Below are positions 1 to 8,838 of a stretch of DNA of 39,407 bases, piece by piece. The stretch is taken from assembly GCA_022709405.1 (NCBI GenBank), contig JAKLIV010000013.1:1-39407 (forward strand), given 5' to 3'. The first letter of the stretch is position 1; each line of letters starts with the position of its first letter. Position numbers and translations under genes: made by a program. The stretch comes from Spirochaetota bacterium. Lineage in GTDB: Bacteria; Spirochaetota; UBA4802; UBA5550. Under the pieces are notes generated by a model. The model was not told where the DNA came from and made no database searches. It saw only the letters and a list, made by a program, of their open reading frames with translations.

Positions 1-12
1 TATAGTTTCATC

Positions 13-95
13 GAAGCACCTCCATATTTTTGTTTGGCTGTTGCAAATTATACGGATTTTCCGTTTTTTGCAATCATTTAGGAGGTGCTTCTTTT
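13..95 (+). terminator. Nested hairpin with T-tail
   Basis: Three concentric inverted repeats share one axis: GAAGCACCTCC (13-23) with GGAGGTGCTTC (81-91), TTGCAAA (41-47) with TTTGCAA (67-73), and ACGGA (52-56) with TCCGT (60-64). A run of T follows at 91-96 on the plus strand. This fits a rho-independent terminator of a gene lying left of the window. The large nested form is longer than usual, so a small structured RNA is an alternative. Confidence 0.55.
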
Positions 96-220
96 TATGA
101 ACCGACCTTTATATGATTATCAGAGATTTGGAAGGATGGGGGAGATAAACAGGAATGATTGTGAGGGCAAATTGTCATCGCATGGCCTTTGGAGGATGCC
201 GTCGCAATGCCTTGAAACGC

Positions 221-292
221 TGTCACTCCCGCGAAAGCGGGAGTCCATTGTGTTTCATCAATATCGATTACCGCCTGCGCGGGAATGACGGA
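221..292. repeat. REP-like extragenic palindromic repeat
   Basis: The element starts with a hairpin CTCCCGC-GAAA-GCGGGAG (225-242) and ends with CGCCTGCGCGGGAATGACGG (273-292). Both ends carry the characteristic TGTCAYTCCCGC / GCGGGAATGACGG signature of dispersed extragenic palindromes found in many bacterial genomes. It lies between genes, as such elements usually do. Only one copy is seen in this window, so its repetitive nature is inferred from the motif. Confidence 0.55.
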
Positions 293-368
293 AACAATTT
301 AGCCCGACTCTCCGTGCCCACTGAATCACTGTGGCAAATATTTTAAAATGCTGTTAGGAGTATATTTC

Positions 369-974
369 ATGGAAACAAAAACGATTAGCAAACTCGGAGG
401 CGACGGCAAGATGTCGTCTTATACTTATGATGAATACAAAAGAATCGTAAAGGAGTTTCACGGAAGCCTGGCGCCTGGACTTTTAATCGGCGGCTTCATG
501 GTCGATCTCGCTCTGAAGAACCTCCCCGGCGGACAGTTTTTCGACGCGATAGCCGAAACCAAGACCTGCCTTCCGGACGCGATACAGCTTCTCACGCCGT
601 GCACGATCGGCAACGGCTGGCTCAGGGTGATGAATTTCAGCCGTTTCGCTATAACCCTCTATGAAAAAGAAAAAGGCGAGGGTGTCAGGGTATATATCGA
701 TACGAAAAAAATCGAAGCCTGGCCCGAGGTGCGCGACTGGTTCTTCAAGGTGAAGCCGAAGAAGGAGCAGAACTACCAGCTATTACTTGATCAGATTGCT
801 GACGCGGGCGCGGGGCTCTGCAGCATGAAGAAGGTCCGGGTCAGGCCCGAACTGACCGGGTTCCATGCTCACGGCAGCAAGATCGCGATATGCCCCTCGT
901 GCGGCGAGGCATTCAAGATCAAGAACGGCGATAAATGCCCGGCGTGCAGCGGTGAGAATCCGTACGTGGACTGA
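369..974 (+). CDS. FmdE-family protein with C-terminal zinc ribbon
   Basis: This 201-residue protein resembles FmdE, a protein encoded with molybdenum formylmethanofuran dehydrogenases and often found near molybdopterin enzymes in bacteria that do not make methane. The FmdE signature is visible: TKTCLPDAIQLLTPCTIGNG, with the two cysteines and the GN pair. The C-terminus carries a zinc ribbon, CPSCGEAF then CPACSGEN. There is no signal peptide, so it is probably cytoplasmic. The start at 369 is chosen because AGGAG lies 8 nt upstream; the ATG at 348 has no such site. Its place beside formate dehydrogenases suggests a role in metal or C1 enzyme maturation, but the biochemical function of stand-alone bacterial FmdE proteins is unknown. 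Confidence 0.8.
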   Translation: METKTISKLGGDGKMSSYTYDEYKRIVKEFHGSLAPGLLIGGFMVDLALKNLPGGQFFDAIAETKTCLPDAIQLLTPCTIGNGWLRVMNFSRFAITLYEKEKGEGVRVYIDTKKIEAWPEVRDWFFKVKPKKEQNYQLLLDQIADAGAGLCSMKKVRVRPELTGFHAHGSKIAICPSCGEAFKIKNGDKCPACSGENPYVD

Positions 975-1075
975 CCGCACATATCAATTTCTTTCATCTG
1001 GCAAGCATAGTGCCGGATATATGTGATAAGAGTCAATATTAATGAAGCATCCCGTTTTTCAAACGAAATACGGTT

Positions 1076-1285
1076 TCAATCTTTGTACGGCAGAACATGA
1101 ACCGCTTTGATCGCCAGTTTCACTTCATCGCCGACTTTAATGCCAAGCTCCTCGACCGATTCGGTTGTGATGACCGAAGCCATGTCGGCCGGCAGCATCA
1201 CCTCGAATTTAATCAGTGACATGATATCCCCTTTCTTGATGGATTTGACTTTGGCTTTAACCGAATTTCTCGCTCCGTGTTTCAT
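1076..1285 (-). CDS. Mop-domain molybdate-binding protein (molbindin-like)
   Basis: This 69-residue protein is a single Mop/TOBE domain: ARNSVKAKVKSIKKGDIMS, then FEVMLPADMASVITTESVEELGIKVGDEVKLAIKA. Molbindins of this size assemble into oligomers that bind molybdate or tungstate at subunit interfaces and act as a cytoplasmic oxyanion store or sensor. The start at 1285 is preceded by GGAGGG at 4 nt; upstream in-frame codons would add 29 residues of non-Mop character. It is transcribed away from fdhA1, sharing its upstream region. The context fits supply of Mo or W to the two formate dehydrogenases, which is an inference from position. Confidence 0.85.
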   Translation of the reverse strand: MKHGARNSVKAKVKSIKKGDIMSLIKFEVMLPADMASVITTESVEELGIKVGDEVKLAIKAVHVLPYKD

Positions 1286-1489
1286 AATCCCTCCGGTCTG
1301 CGTAAATAATCTCGATATATTATTATAGCGACTTATTGGATTATGCAAGGTAAAGATTTTTATCTGGTGCAACGTTTAATAATCATTCCGCAGAAGAATT
1401 ATCCGCGAAGTGCCATTTCTGGTCATGTTAAGTAAAGCTTTTATGCTATAATAAACATATTAATATTTATGTATATTAAAAAAAAACTA

Positions 1490-1517
1490 TTGACTCTGAT
1501 GGATGATAGTATTGTAT
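1490..1517 (+). promoter_or_regulatory. Possible sigma-70 type promoter of fdhA1
   Basis: TTGACT (1490-1495) is followed after 16 nt by TTGTAT (1512-1517). The -35 is good and the -10 is weak. The dyad at 1520-1556 would cover the expected transcription start, which fits control by a DNA-binding regulator. Confidence 0.35.
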
Positions 1518-1519
1518 TA

Positions 1520-1556
1520 ATCCATATTTTGAATATTAAATATTCATTATTTGGAT
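1520..1556. promoter_or_regulatory. Extended AT-rich dyad, candidate operator
   Basis: A core inverted repeat TGAATATT-A-AATATTCA (1530-1546) is flanked symmetrically by ATCCA (1520-1524) and TGGAT (1552-1556), all centred on 1538. A GAAT-N7-ATTC core of the same shape occurs before fdhA2 at 5651-5665. AT-rich sequence makes chance palindromes more likely, so its role is uncertain. Confidence 0.4.
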
Positions 1557-1634
1557 AATAGAAAATTTTAGCAGGTGGCAAAGGCCTGCTCTTGAAAAAG
1601 AAAATAAAATTTTAATACCATGAGGAGGTCTTTA

Positions 1635-4600
1635 ATGGGGATCACACGTCGGAATTTTATGAAGGCCACTGGTCTTGGCGCCGCGGCGATAGCGCTTGGC
1701 GATATTGGATGCAGCAGTGCCAGCGCACAGGAATATTCAAAGCAGTTGAAAATCAAGGGCGCGAAGGAAATTATCACCAGCTGCCCATACTGTTCGGTCA
1801 TATGCCAGTACATCGCGCATGTTAAAGACGGCAAAGTCGTAAGCACAGAAGGCGATCCGGGATATCCGGTAAGTGAAGGAGCTCTCTGCGCCAAAGGAGC
1901 GGCCATGCTTTCCCAGATCAACGATGATAAAAGGGTGCTTAAACCCCTGTACCGTGCGCCTTTCAGCGATAAATGGGAGGAGAAAAGCTGGGACTGGATG
2001 GTGAAACAGACCGCCAGACGCATTAAAGACACCAGGGACAGGTATTTCAAGGAAAAAAATGCGGCCGGGCAGGTTGTAAACCGCGTTGATGAATTCTTCC
2101 ACGCGGGATCCTCACAGATGAGCAACGAAGAGCTGGCCGTCCATCGCCAGGCGCTTGCAGCCATGGGTGTCGTGAACATCGACCATCAGGCGCGGGTATG
2201 CCACAGCTCGACAGTTCCGGCGCTGGCGCAGTGTTTCGGACGGGGGGCGATGACCAACCACTATATAGACATTAAAAACACGGATTGCGCTTTAATTATC
2301 GGGAGTAACGCCGCAGAGCATCACCCCATGACTTTTAAATGGGTTCTCAAGGCCAAAGAGGAGAGGGGGGCAAAAATCATTCATGTTGACCCGAAGTTTT
2401 CAAGAACATCAGCACGTTCAGATTTCCATGTTCCCCTGCGTTCGGGGACCGATATCGCCTTCATGGGCGGCATGATCAAGTATATCCTTGATAATAATAA
2501 ATATTTTTACGATTATGTACTCAACTACACGAATGCCTCGTTTATTGTCAGCAGCAAGTACAGTTTCAACAACGGTCTTTTTTCGGGATATGACCCTAAA
2601 ACAAAACTGTATGACAAGTCAAGCTGGCAATTTGAGACCGATGAAAACGGCCTTATTAAAACCGATAAAACCCTGAAAAACCCCAGGTGCGTTTTTCAGC
2701 TTCTGAAAAAACATTATTCACGATACGATTTTGCCAGGGTGTCATCCGTCACCGGCGTAACCAAGGAGAATCTGCGCAAGGTATATGATGCTTTTGCCGC
2801 AACCGGTAAACCTGATAAGGCCGGGACAATTATGTACGCGCTCGGCTGGACGCAGCATACCGTCGGTGTTCAGTATATCCGCACTGGCGGTATCGTTCAG
2901 CTTCTGCTTGGAAATATTGGCATAGCAGGGGGCGGTGTCAATGCGATGAGGGGAGAGCCCAATGTCCAGGGCTCGACCGACCACGCGATGTTGTATTATA
3001 TCCTTCCCGGCTACCTTCAGATGCCCAGGGCCAGTGATGCCACACTCGCAGAGTGGAACAAAAAAAATACGCCGGTATGCAAAGATTTTCAGAGCGCCAA
3101 CTGGTGGCAGAACAAGCCGAAATATATGGCCAGCCTGTTGAAAGGATGGTTCGGCGAGGCTGCAACGAAGGAAAATGATTTCGGTTACACATGGTTGCCT
3201 AAACTCGATAATGCATCGGCATGGGACAAGGGTGATAATTCATTTCTTTTCGCCTGGGAAGAGATATTCAAAGGAAATATTAAAGGGGCTTCAATCTTCG
3301 GTTCCAATCCTGCCCAGAGCATACCGAACGCGAATAAAACGCGAAAGGCGATGGGCAACCTTGACTGGATTTATTATGCCGATATCTACCACAATGAAAC
3401 GACTGATTTCTGGCATGGACCGGGAATGAATCCCAAGGAAGTCAAGACTGAATGTTTCCTCTTTCCCGCGGCTCACCGTGCTGAAAAAGAAGGAAGCGTG
3501 GCAAATAGCGGAAGATGGATCCTGTGGCACAATGTTGCGACAAAACCCAGGGGCGAATCACAACCAATGGGACAGATCATAATAGATATCATGAATGAGC
3601 TCATAAGGCTTTATAAAAAAGAGGGCGGAACATTCAAAGATCCTATTGTTAACCTCGACTTCTACGGCAAATACAATGCGGAAGAAATAGCGAAAAAAGT
3701 TAACGGTTATTATATAAGCGGTCCTAATAAAGGTAAACAGATCAGCGGCTTTACGGAACTGGCTGACGACGGTTCAACGGCATGTTTAAACTGGATATAC
3801 GCCGGCAGCTTTACCGAAGAAGGCAATATGATGAAGCGTCGTGATCTGACACAGACCCCTCTCGAAAAAAATCTGGGTCTTTATCCAAAATTTTCATGGG
3901 CATGGCCAGCAAATAGAAGGATCCTCTACAACAGGGCATCCTGTGACATGAACGGCAAGCCCTATGATCCGACAAGAATAGTGATCCAATGGGATGGCTC
4001 CAAATGGGTCGGCGACACTCCTGACGGGGGCAAGCCCCCGATGTCAACCGGAAAAGGCACGTATCCCTTTATCATGCAGACTGAAGGGCTCGGACGTCTC
4101 TTCGGCCCGGGTCTCGTAGACGGTCCTTTCCCGGAACACTATGAACCGGCTGAAACCCCGCTCACGCGACACTTGTTCTCGGACCAGCTGAGCAATCCAT
4201 GCTTAAAAGTTCTCGTCAGCGATCACGACAAGATTGCGGCGCCGGGAGATCCCAGGTTCCCGATAGTACTGACAACTTACAGCATGACTGAACACTGGTG
4301 CAGCGGAAGTGAAACCAGAAATCACCCCGCGCTTCTCGAGGCCGAACCGCAGTTGTATGTCGAGATGAGCCATGAACTGGCAGAAGAAAAGGGGATCAAA
4401 AACGGAGACGGGGTCATCGTAGAAAGCGCGCGCGGCAGGGTCGAGGCTGCGGCGATGGTGACCGTCCGCATAACTCCTTTTATGATTCAGGGCAAAAAGG
4501 TGCATTTGATCGGCATGCCGTTCGCGTTCGGATGGACCAAAAAAGGATGCGGTGACACTACAAACCGTTTGACGATCAATGCGGGGGATCCGAATACGAC

Positions 4601-4715
4601 CATTTACGAAGCAAAGGCCTGCTGCGTGAACATCAGGAAGGCCGACAAACTTACGGAGCTGGATATTAACGGGGTAACGTCCGAGAACGAGATGACAGGA
4701 GGCAACCATGTCTAA
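1635..4715 (+). CDS. fdhA: Formate dehydrogenase alpha subunit, cysteine form, periplasmic
   Basis: This 1026-residue molybdopterin (Mo or W) enzyme oxidises formate to CO2 or runs in reverse. A twin-arginine signal (TRRNFMKATG, residues 4-13, then an ASA cleavage-like site) directs it to the periplasm. The N-terminal [4Fe-4S] ligands are C50, C53, C57 and C85. The metal-ligand residue 189, in HQARVCHSSTV, is cysteine (codon at 2199-2201), where the downstream paralogue has UGA. The C-terminal dinucleotide-binding domain includes EHWCSGSETRN. Its length matches FdnG/periplasmic FdhA proteins. The start at 1635 is set by GAGGAGG and the signal motif; an ATG at 1620 overlaps that site. The stop overlaps fdhB1 by 8 nt. 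Base composition is more AT-rich through the middle than in the second copy. Confidence 0.93.
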   Translation: MGITRRNFMKATGLGAAAIALGDIGCSSASAQEYSKQLKIKGAKEIITSCPYCSVICQYIAHVKDGKVVSTEGDPGYPVSEGALCAKGAAMLSQINDDKRVLKPLYRAPFSDKWEEKSWDWMVKQTARRIKDTRDRYFKEKNAAGQVVNRVDEFFHAGSSQMSNEELAVHRQALAAMGVVNIDHQARVCHSSTVPALAQCFGRGAMTNHYIDIKNTDCALIIGSNAAEHHPMTFKWVLKAKEERGAKIIHVDPKFSRTSARSDFHVPLRSGTDIAFMGGMIKYILDNNKYFYDYVLNYTNASFIVSSKYSFNNGLFSGYDPKTKLYDKSSWQFETDENGLIKTDKTLKNPRCVFQLLKKHYSRYDFARVSSVTGVTKENLRKVYDAFAATGKPDKAGTIMYALGWTQHTVGVQYIRTGGIVQLLLGNIGIAGGGVNAMRGEPNVQGSTDHAMLYYILPGYLQMPRASDATLAEWNKKNTPVCKDFQSANWWQNKPKYMASLLKGWFGEAATKENDFGYTWLPKLDNASAWDKGDNSFLFAWEEIFKGNIKGASIFGSNPAQSIPNANKTRKAMGNLDWIYYADIYHNETTDFWHGPGMNPKEVKTECFLFPAAHRAEKEGSVANSGRWILWHNVATKPRGESQPMGQIIIDIMNELIRLYKKEGGTFKDPIVNLDFYGKYNAEEIAKKVNGYYISGPNKGKQISGFTELADDGSTACLNWIYAGSFTEEGNMMKRRDLTQTPLEKNLGLYPKFSWAWPANRRILYNRASCDMNGKPYDPTRIVIQWDGSKWVGDTPDGGKPPMSTGKGTYPFIMQTEGLGRLFGPGLVDGPFPEHYEPAETPLTRHLFSDQLSNPCLKVLVSDHDKIAAPGDPRFPIVLTTYSMTEHWCSGSETRNHPALLEAEPQLYVEMSHELAEEKGIKNGDGVIVESARGRVEAAAMVTVRITPFMIQGKKVHLIGMPFAFGWTKKGCGDTTNRLTINAGDPNTTIYEAKACCVNIRKADKLTELDINGVTSENEMTGGNHV

Positions 4716-5445
4716 GACATTTTTCATAGATACGACGAGATGCACCGCTTGCAGGGGCTGCCAGGTGGCGTGCAAGGAATGGCAGGGCTTCGAGGGCAAC
4801 CAGACAAAACAAATCGGATGGGGCAGCCACCAGAACCCGCCCGACCTCAACCCGAAAAATTACAAGATCGTGCGTTTCTCGGAGCACAAGCTGAAAGACA
4901 GGGTCGCCTGGAATTTCTTTCCGGACCAGTGCAGGCACTGCGTTGATCCTTCCTGCAAGTACCCGGCGGACGAGTACAAGAAGGGCCTGGCCATTCTCGA
5001 CGACGAGACCGGGGCGGTCATTTATACCGACGCGTGCAGGGATATGCCGAAAGACATATTCCAGCAGATGCTTGATTTCTGCCCGTACAACATCCCCAGA
5101 AGAGACGAAAAGACAGGCGTTATAAACAAATGCGACATGTGCGTCGACCGCGTCAAGGCGGGTCTGGTGCCGATGTGCGTCAAGACCTGTATCACCGGCG
5201 CGATGAATTTCGGCGAAAGGGAAGATATGATCGACCTGGCGAAGAAAAGGCTTGGCATTGTAAAGAAGGAGTTTCCGGAAGCGCAGCTCGTTGATGAGGA
5301 GGCTGTGCGGGCCATTTACCTCCTGGCATACAAGCCCGAGATGTATTTCAAGACGGCAGCCGCGAAGCCGGGCGCATTCGATGTGACCAGGAAAGAGGCG
5401 CTGGCGAAGATGGGCCAGTCGTTCAGGAATTTTTTCAGAGTCTAA
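4708..5445 (+). CDS. fdhB: Formate dehydrogenase iron-sulfur beta subunit (copy 1)
   Basis: This 245-residue ferredoxin-like subunit takes electrons from the alpha subunit. The first cluster motif is C12-x2-C15-x2-C18-x3-C22, with further cysteine groups in CRHCVDPSC, DFCPYN, KCDMC and CVKTC. It has no signal peptide and presumably crosses the membrane folded together with FdhA by the Tat route, as in related enzymes. The start overlaps fdhA1 by 8 nt, with AGGAGG just upstream, indicating translational coupling. No cytochrome or membrane subunit follows, so the electron acceptor is probably encoded elsewhere. One oddity is CVKTCITG, where the second copy has the usual CP (CVKACPTG). A hairpin at 5468-5504 ends the operon. 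Confidence 0.92.
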   Translation: MSKTFFIDTTRCTACRGCQVACKEWQGFEGNQTKQIGWGSHQNPPDLNPKNYKIVRFSEHKLKDRVAWNFFPDQCRHCVDPSCKYPADEYKKGLAILDDETGAVIYTDACRDMPKDIFQQMLDFCPYNIPRRDEKTGVINKCDMCVDRVKAGLVPMCVKTCITGAMNFGEREDMIDLAKKRLGIVKKEFPEAQLVDEEAVRAIYLLAYKPEMYFKTAAAKPGAFDVTRKEALAKMGQSFRNFFRV

Positions 5446-5467
5446 CGAGATTTATTGTTGAATTAAG

Positions 5468-5512
5468 GCAGGGGACGTTAAGTGAAAATCAAATCGTCCC
5501 CTGCATAATTTT
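5468..5512 (+). terminator. Terminator-like hairpin after fdhB1
   Basis: GCAGGGGACG (5468-5477) pairs perfectly with CGTCCCCTGC (5495-5504) around a 17-nt loop, followed by ATAATTTT. The T-tail is only moderate, so termination may be partial. Confidence 0.6.
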
Positions 5513-5568
5513 AGCTGGTCGGATTATTCTTTGATTTAATCAAGTTTTTATGCTTCGTATAACATAAT

Positions 5569-5604
5569 TTTCTGTTATATGTTAATACTAACATATAACA
5601 GAAA
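5569..5604. promoter_or_regulatory. Perfect 16-bp inverted repeat upstream of fdhA2
   Basis: TTTCTGTTATATGTTA (5569-5584) and its exact reverse complement (5589-5604) are separated by 4 nt. An extra TATAACA lies at 5559-5565, so three copies of TATAACA/TGTTATA sit within 45 nt. No strong T-tail follows. The element lies 23 nt before a TTGACA -35-like hexamer, a position that suits an activator or other regulator of the selenocysteine operon. Confidence 0.5.
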
Positions 5605-5626
5605 GCATGCGATTATTAAAAAATAA

Positions 5627-5656
5627 TTGACAATACCCCATGGTCTAAAAGAATTA
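5627..5656 (+). promoter_or_regulatory. Possible promoter of the second fdhAB operon
   Basis: TTGACA (5627-5632) is a consensus -35. The best -10 at 17-18 nt spacing (AGAATT or GAATTA, 5650-5656) is poor and overlaps the GAAT-N7-ATTC dyad. The weak -10 fits a promoter needing an activator, for which the 16-bp inverted repeat just upstream is a candidate site. Confidence 0.35.
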
Positions 5657-5665
5657 TTAATATTC
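5651..5665. promoter_or_regulatory. GAAT-N7-ATTC dyad shared with the fdhA1 leader
   Basis: GAATTATTAATATTC lies 96 nt before the fdhA2 start. GAATATTAAATATTC (1531-1545) lies about 90 nt before the fdhA1 start. The matching form and similar distance suggest a common regulator, but the surrounding sequence is AT-rich. Confidence 0.35.
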
Positions 5666-5760
5666 TTAATTATTAATGATTTATATTCAACACCACTGCC
5701 TTGCAGGGCTGGTTTATTTTTTTCCATACCTTTCAGAGGCAGAACCCATGGAGGTTTTTA

Positions 5761-8700
5761 ATGAATATCACGCGACGGAATTTTATCAAGGCCACCGGTC
5801 TTGGCGCCGCGACGATAACCCTCGGCAATATCGGGTGCAGCAGCGCCAGCGCCCAGGGCTATTCGAAACAGCTCAAGATCAAGGGAGCACGGGAAGTGAT
5901 TTCCATATGCCCGTACTGCTCGGTGTGCTGCCATTTTATCGCGCATGTGAAAGACGGCAAGGTCGTCAGCACCGAGGGCGATCCGGGATATCCCGTGAGC
6001 CAGGGCGCGCTGTGCGCCAAAGGTTCTGCGATGCTTTCGCAGATCAACGATAACAAGAGGGTGCTCAACTGCCTTTATCGCGCTCCCTTCAGCGACAAGT
6101 GGGAAGAGAAGAGCTATGGATGGATGGTCGACAGAGTTGCCCAGAAAATCAAGGAAACAAGGGACAAACACTTTAAAGAAAAGAATGAAGCCGGGCAGAC
6201 GGTGAACCGCATCGACGAGATCTTCCACCTGGGATCGTCCCAGATGGACAACGAGGAGCTCGCCGTGACAGGCCAGGCAATGAGGACGATGGGGGTCGTC
6301 CATATCGATCACCAGGCGCGTGTCTGACACAGCCCCACAGTTGCGGCTCTGGCAGAGTCGTTTGGACGCGGGTCAATGACCAACCACTGGATCGATATCA
6401 AGAATACTGACTGCTGTTTAATAATCGGAAGCAACGCCGCCGAGCATCATCCCATCTGTTTTAAATGGGTGCTCAAGGCAAAAGAAGAAAGGGGCGCGAA
6501 GATAATACATGTCGACCCCAAATTCTCCAGAACATCCGCCAGGTCGGATTTCCATGTTCCCCTGAGGTCCGGAACCGACATCGCATTCATGGGCGGCATG
6601 ATCAACTACATTCTGGCGAACAACAAGTATTTCAAGGAATACGTTGTTGAATACACGAACGCCTCGTTCATCGTGGGAGGCAAATATGGTTTCAGCAACG
6701 GCCTGTTCACCGGATATGATGCAAAGAACAAAATATATGACAAAAGCAACTGGAAACTCGAAATGGATGAAAATGGTCTGCCCAAGAGGGACATGACCCT
6801 TTCCAATCCCCGCTGCGTTTTCCAGATACTGAAAAACCATTACTCGCGCTACAACATGGCCAAGGTTTCAGAGGTGACCGGGGTTTCAGTCGCCAACCTG
6901 ACCAAAGTCTACGAATCCTATGCAGCGACCGGCAGACCCGACAAGGCAGGGACGATCCTGTACGCCCTGGGCTGGACGCAGCACACTGTCGGCGCGCAGA
7001 ATATCCGCTCAAGCGCGATCGTACAGCTCTTGCTTGGAAACATGGGCATCGCAGGCGGCGGGATCAACGCTCTGCGCGGCGAGCCCAATGTGCAGGGTTC
7101 GACCGACCACGCACTGTTGTACAATATTCTTTCAGGATACATCCCCATGCCGCGCGCCGATGTGGCCACCTTCGATGATTTTATCAAGAAAGTGACCACG
7201 GTCAGCAAGGACCCGAAGAGCGTCAACTGGTACCAGAACAGGCCCAAGTACGTGGTGAGCCTGCTCAAGGGATGGTTCGGCGATGCTGCGACCAAGGAAA
7301 ACGGTTTCGGATACAACTGGCTGCCCAAACTCGACCCGGCAAAGAGCTGGGAGAAGGGCGACGCTTCCATGTTTTTCTTCTTCGATAAAATGTACAATGG
7401 CCAAATCAAGGGCGGTTCCGTTTTCGGAATGAACCCGTGCCAGAGCTTCGCGAACGCGAACAAGGTCAGGAAGGCCATGGCCAACCTCGACTGGCTGTAC
7501 TGCGCCGACATCTTCAACAATGAGACCACAGATTTCTGGCATGGACCGGGTATGGACCCCAAAAAGGTCAAGACCGAGGTGTTCCTGTTCCCGTCATGCC
7601 ACCGCGCCGAGAAAGACGGCAGCGTGAGCAACAGCGGACGCTGGGCACTGTGGCACCAGCAGGCGACCTCTCCCCGAGGGGATTCGAAATCCATGGGTGA
7701 AATCATGGTCGACATCATGAACGAGGTGAAGAGCCTGTACAAGAAAGGCGGGACTTTCCCGGATCCGATCGTGAACATGGACTTCTTCGGCAAGTATGAC
7801 GCCGAAAAAGTCTCGAAAAAGATCAACGGCTACTATGTCAGCGGGCCCAACAAGGGCAAGCAGGTCGCCGGATTCCCCGACCTCGCCGACGACGGCTCGA
7901 CGGTATCCCTGAACTGGCTCTATTGCGGCAGCTTCACCGAGGACGGCAACCTGATGAAACGCCGCGATCTTTCTCAGACACCGCTCCAGGCAAAGCTCGG
8001 GATGTTCCCGAATTTCTCCTTTGCATGGCCGATGAACAGGAGAATCATCTACAACAGGTGCTCGGTCGACAAGAACGGCAAGCCCTGGGATCCCGACCGC
8101 GTCGTTATCAAGTGGGAAGATGGCAAGTGGATCGGCGACGTGGCAGACGGAGGAGCTCCTCCCCTGGGCATGGAAAAAGGTAAGCTGCCCTTTATCATGA
8201 CCGCGGCCGGCGTGGGCAATATTTTCGGTCCCGGCATGGTGGACGGGCCGCTGCCCGAGCATTACGAGCCGATCGAGACGCCGTTAAAAACGAACAGTTT
8301 CTCCGGTCAGATCCACAATCCGTGCGCCAAGATCATGTATGGCGAGATGGACAAGCGTGCGCTTCCGGGTGACCCGAAGTATCCGATTGTCCTAACGACA
8401 TACAGCCTGACCGAGCACTGGTGCAGCGGAAGCGAGACCAGGAACCACCCAGCGCTCCTCGAAGCAGAGCCTCAGCTCTATGTTGAGATGAGCGTTGAGC
8501 TTGCTGCCGAAAAAGGCATCAAGAACGGCGATGTAGTCATCGTTGAAAGCGCTCGCGGGGCCGTCGAGGCAGCCGCGATGGTAACAGTGCGCATGACTCC
8601 ACTGAAAGTCCAGGGCAGGACTGTGCATCTTATCGGTATGCCGTTTGCGTTCGGATGGACGAAGAAAGGCGTCGGCGATTCGACCAACAGGATCACCGTA

Positions 8701-8838
8701 TCTGCCGGAGACCCGAACACTGCGATCCCGGAATACAAGGCCTGCTGCGTGAACATCAGGAAGGCCGACAAGGTGACGGAGCTGGCGGTCGACGGCGTGA
8801 CGTCCGAGAACGAGATGACAGGAGGCAACCATGTCTAA
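5761..8838 (+). CDS. fdhA: Formate dehydrogenase alpha subunit, selenocysteine form, periplasmic
   Basis: This gene is one 1025-residue protein read through an in-frame TGA at 6325-6327 as selenocysteine 189 (HQARV-U-HSPTV). Both sides of the TGA are in the same frame and align continuously with fdhA1, which has cysteine at residue 189. In this family that residue binds the Mo or W atom and the following histidine takes part in catalysis. The N-terminus has a Tat motif (TRRNFIKATG) and iron-sulfur ligands starting at C50. The start at 5761 follows GGAGG. The stop overlaps fdhB2 by 8 nt. Selenocysteine genes selA, selB and selC lie in this window, so decoding is supported. A gene caller ignoring recoding would split it at 6327 and restart at 6376. 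Confidence 0.95.
6325..6375 (+). promoter_or_regulatory. UGA codon and candidate bacterial SECIS element
   Basis: The UGA at 6325 is followed by sequence resembling the bacterial fdhF SECIS region, including GUUGC-GGCUCUG-GCA, where UGC can pair with GCA and present a GGCUCU loop. A competing stem CUCU/AGAG is also possible. SelB would bind this hairpin at the ribosome. The equivalent stretch of fdhA1 has GGCGCU instead, as expected where decoding is not needed. The exact fold is not established. Confidence 0.6.

Larger units (their letters stand above)
1..368. other. Intergenic region before the first gene
   Basis: No coding region is supported here. The stretch holds a nested terminator-like hairpin (13-95), a REP-like inverted repeat (221-292), and the ribosome binding site GGAG at 357-360 for the FmdE-family gene. 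Short open frames across it overlap these repeats and have no recognisable protein character. Confidence 0.6.
1286..1634. other. Divergent intergenic region between mop and fdhA1
   Basis: This 349-nt AT-rich stretch separates the minus-strand Mop gene from fdhA1. It contains a possible promoter (1490-1517), an AT-rich extended dyad (1520-1556), and the fdhA1 ribosome binding site GAGGAGG just before 1635. No gene is seen in it. Confidence 0.6.
5446..5760 (+). other. Intergenic region between the two fdhAB operons
   Basis: These 315 nt hold, in order, a terminator hairpin for the first operon (5468-5512), a perfect 16-bp inverted repeat (5569-5604), a promoter-like TTGACA (5627-5632), a GAAT-N7-ATTC dyad (5651-5665), and the GGAGG site before fdhA2. 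This suggests the second operon has its own transcription start and control. Confidence 0.6.

Noticed and set aside
6325..6327. TGA in fdhA2 as a premature stop making a broken gene
   Set aside because: The reading frame continues unbroken, matches fdhA1 on both sides, and the TGA falls at the residue where Cys sits in fdhA1. Genes for selenocysteine decoding are present.
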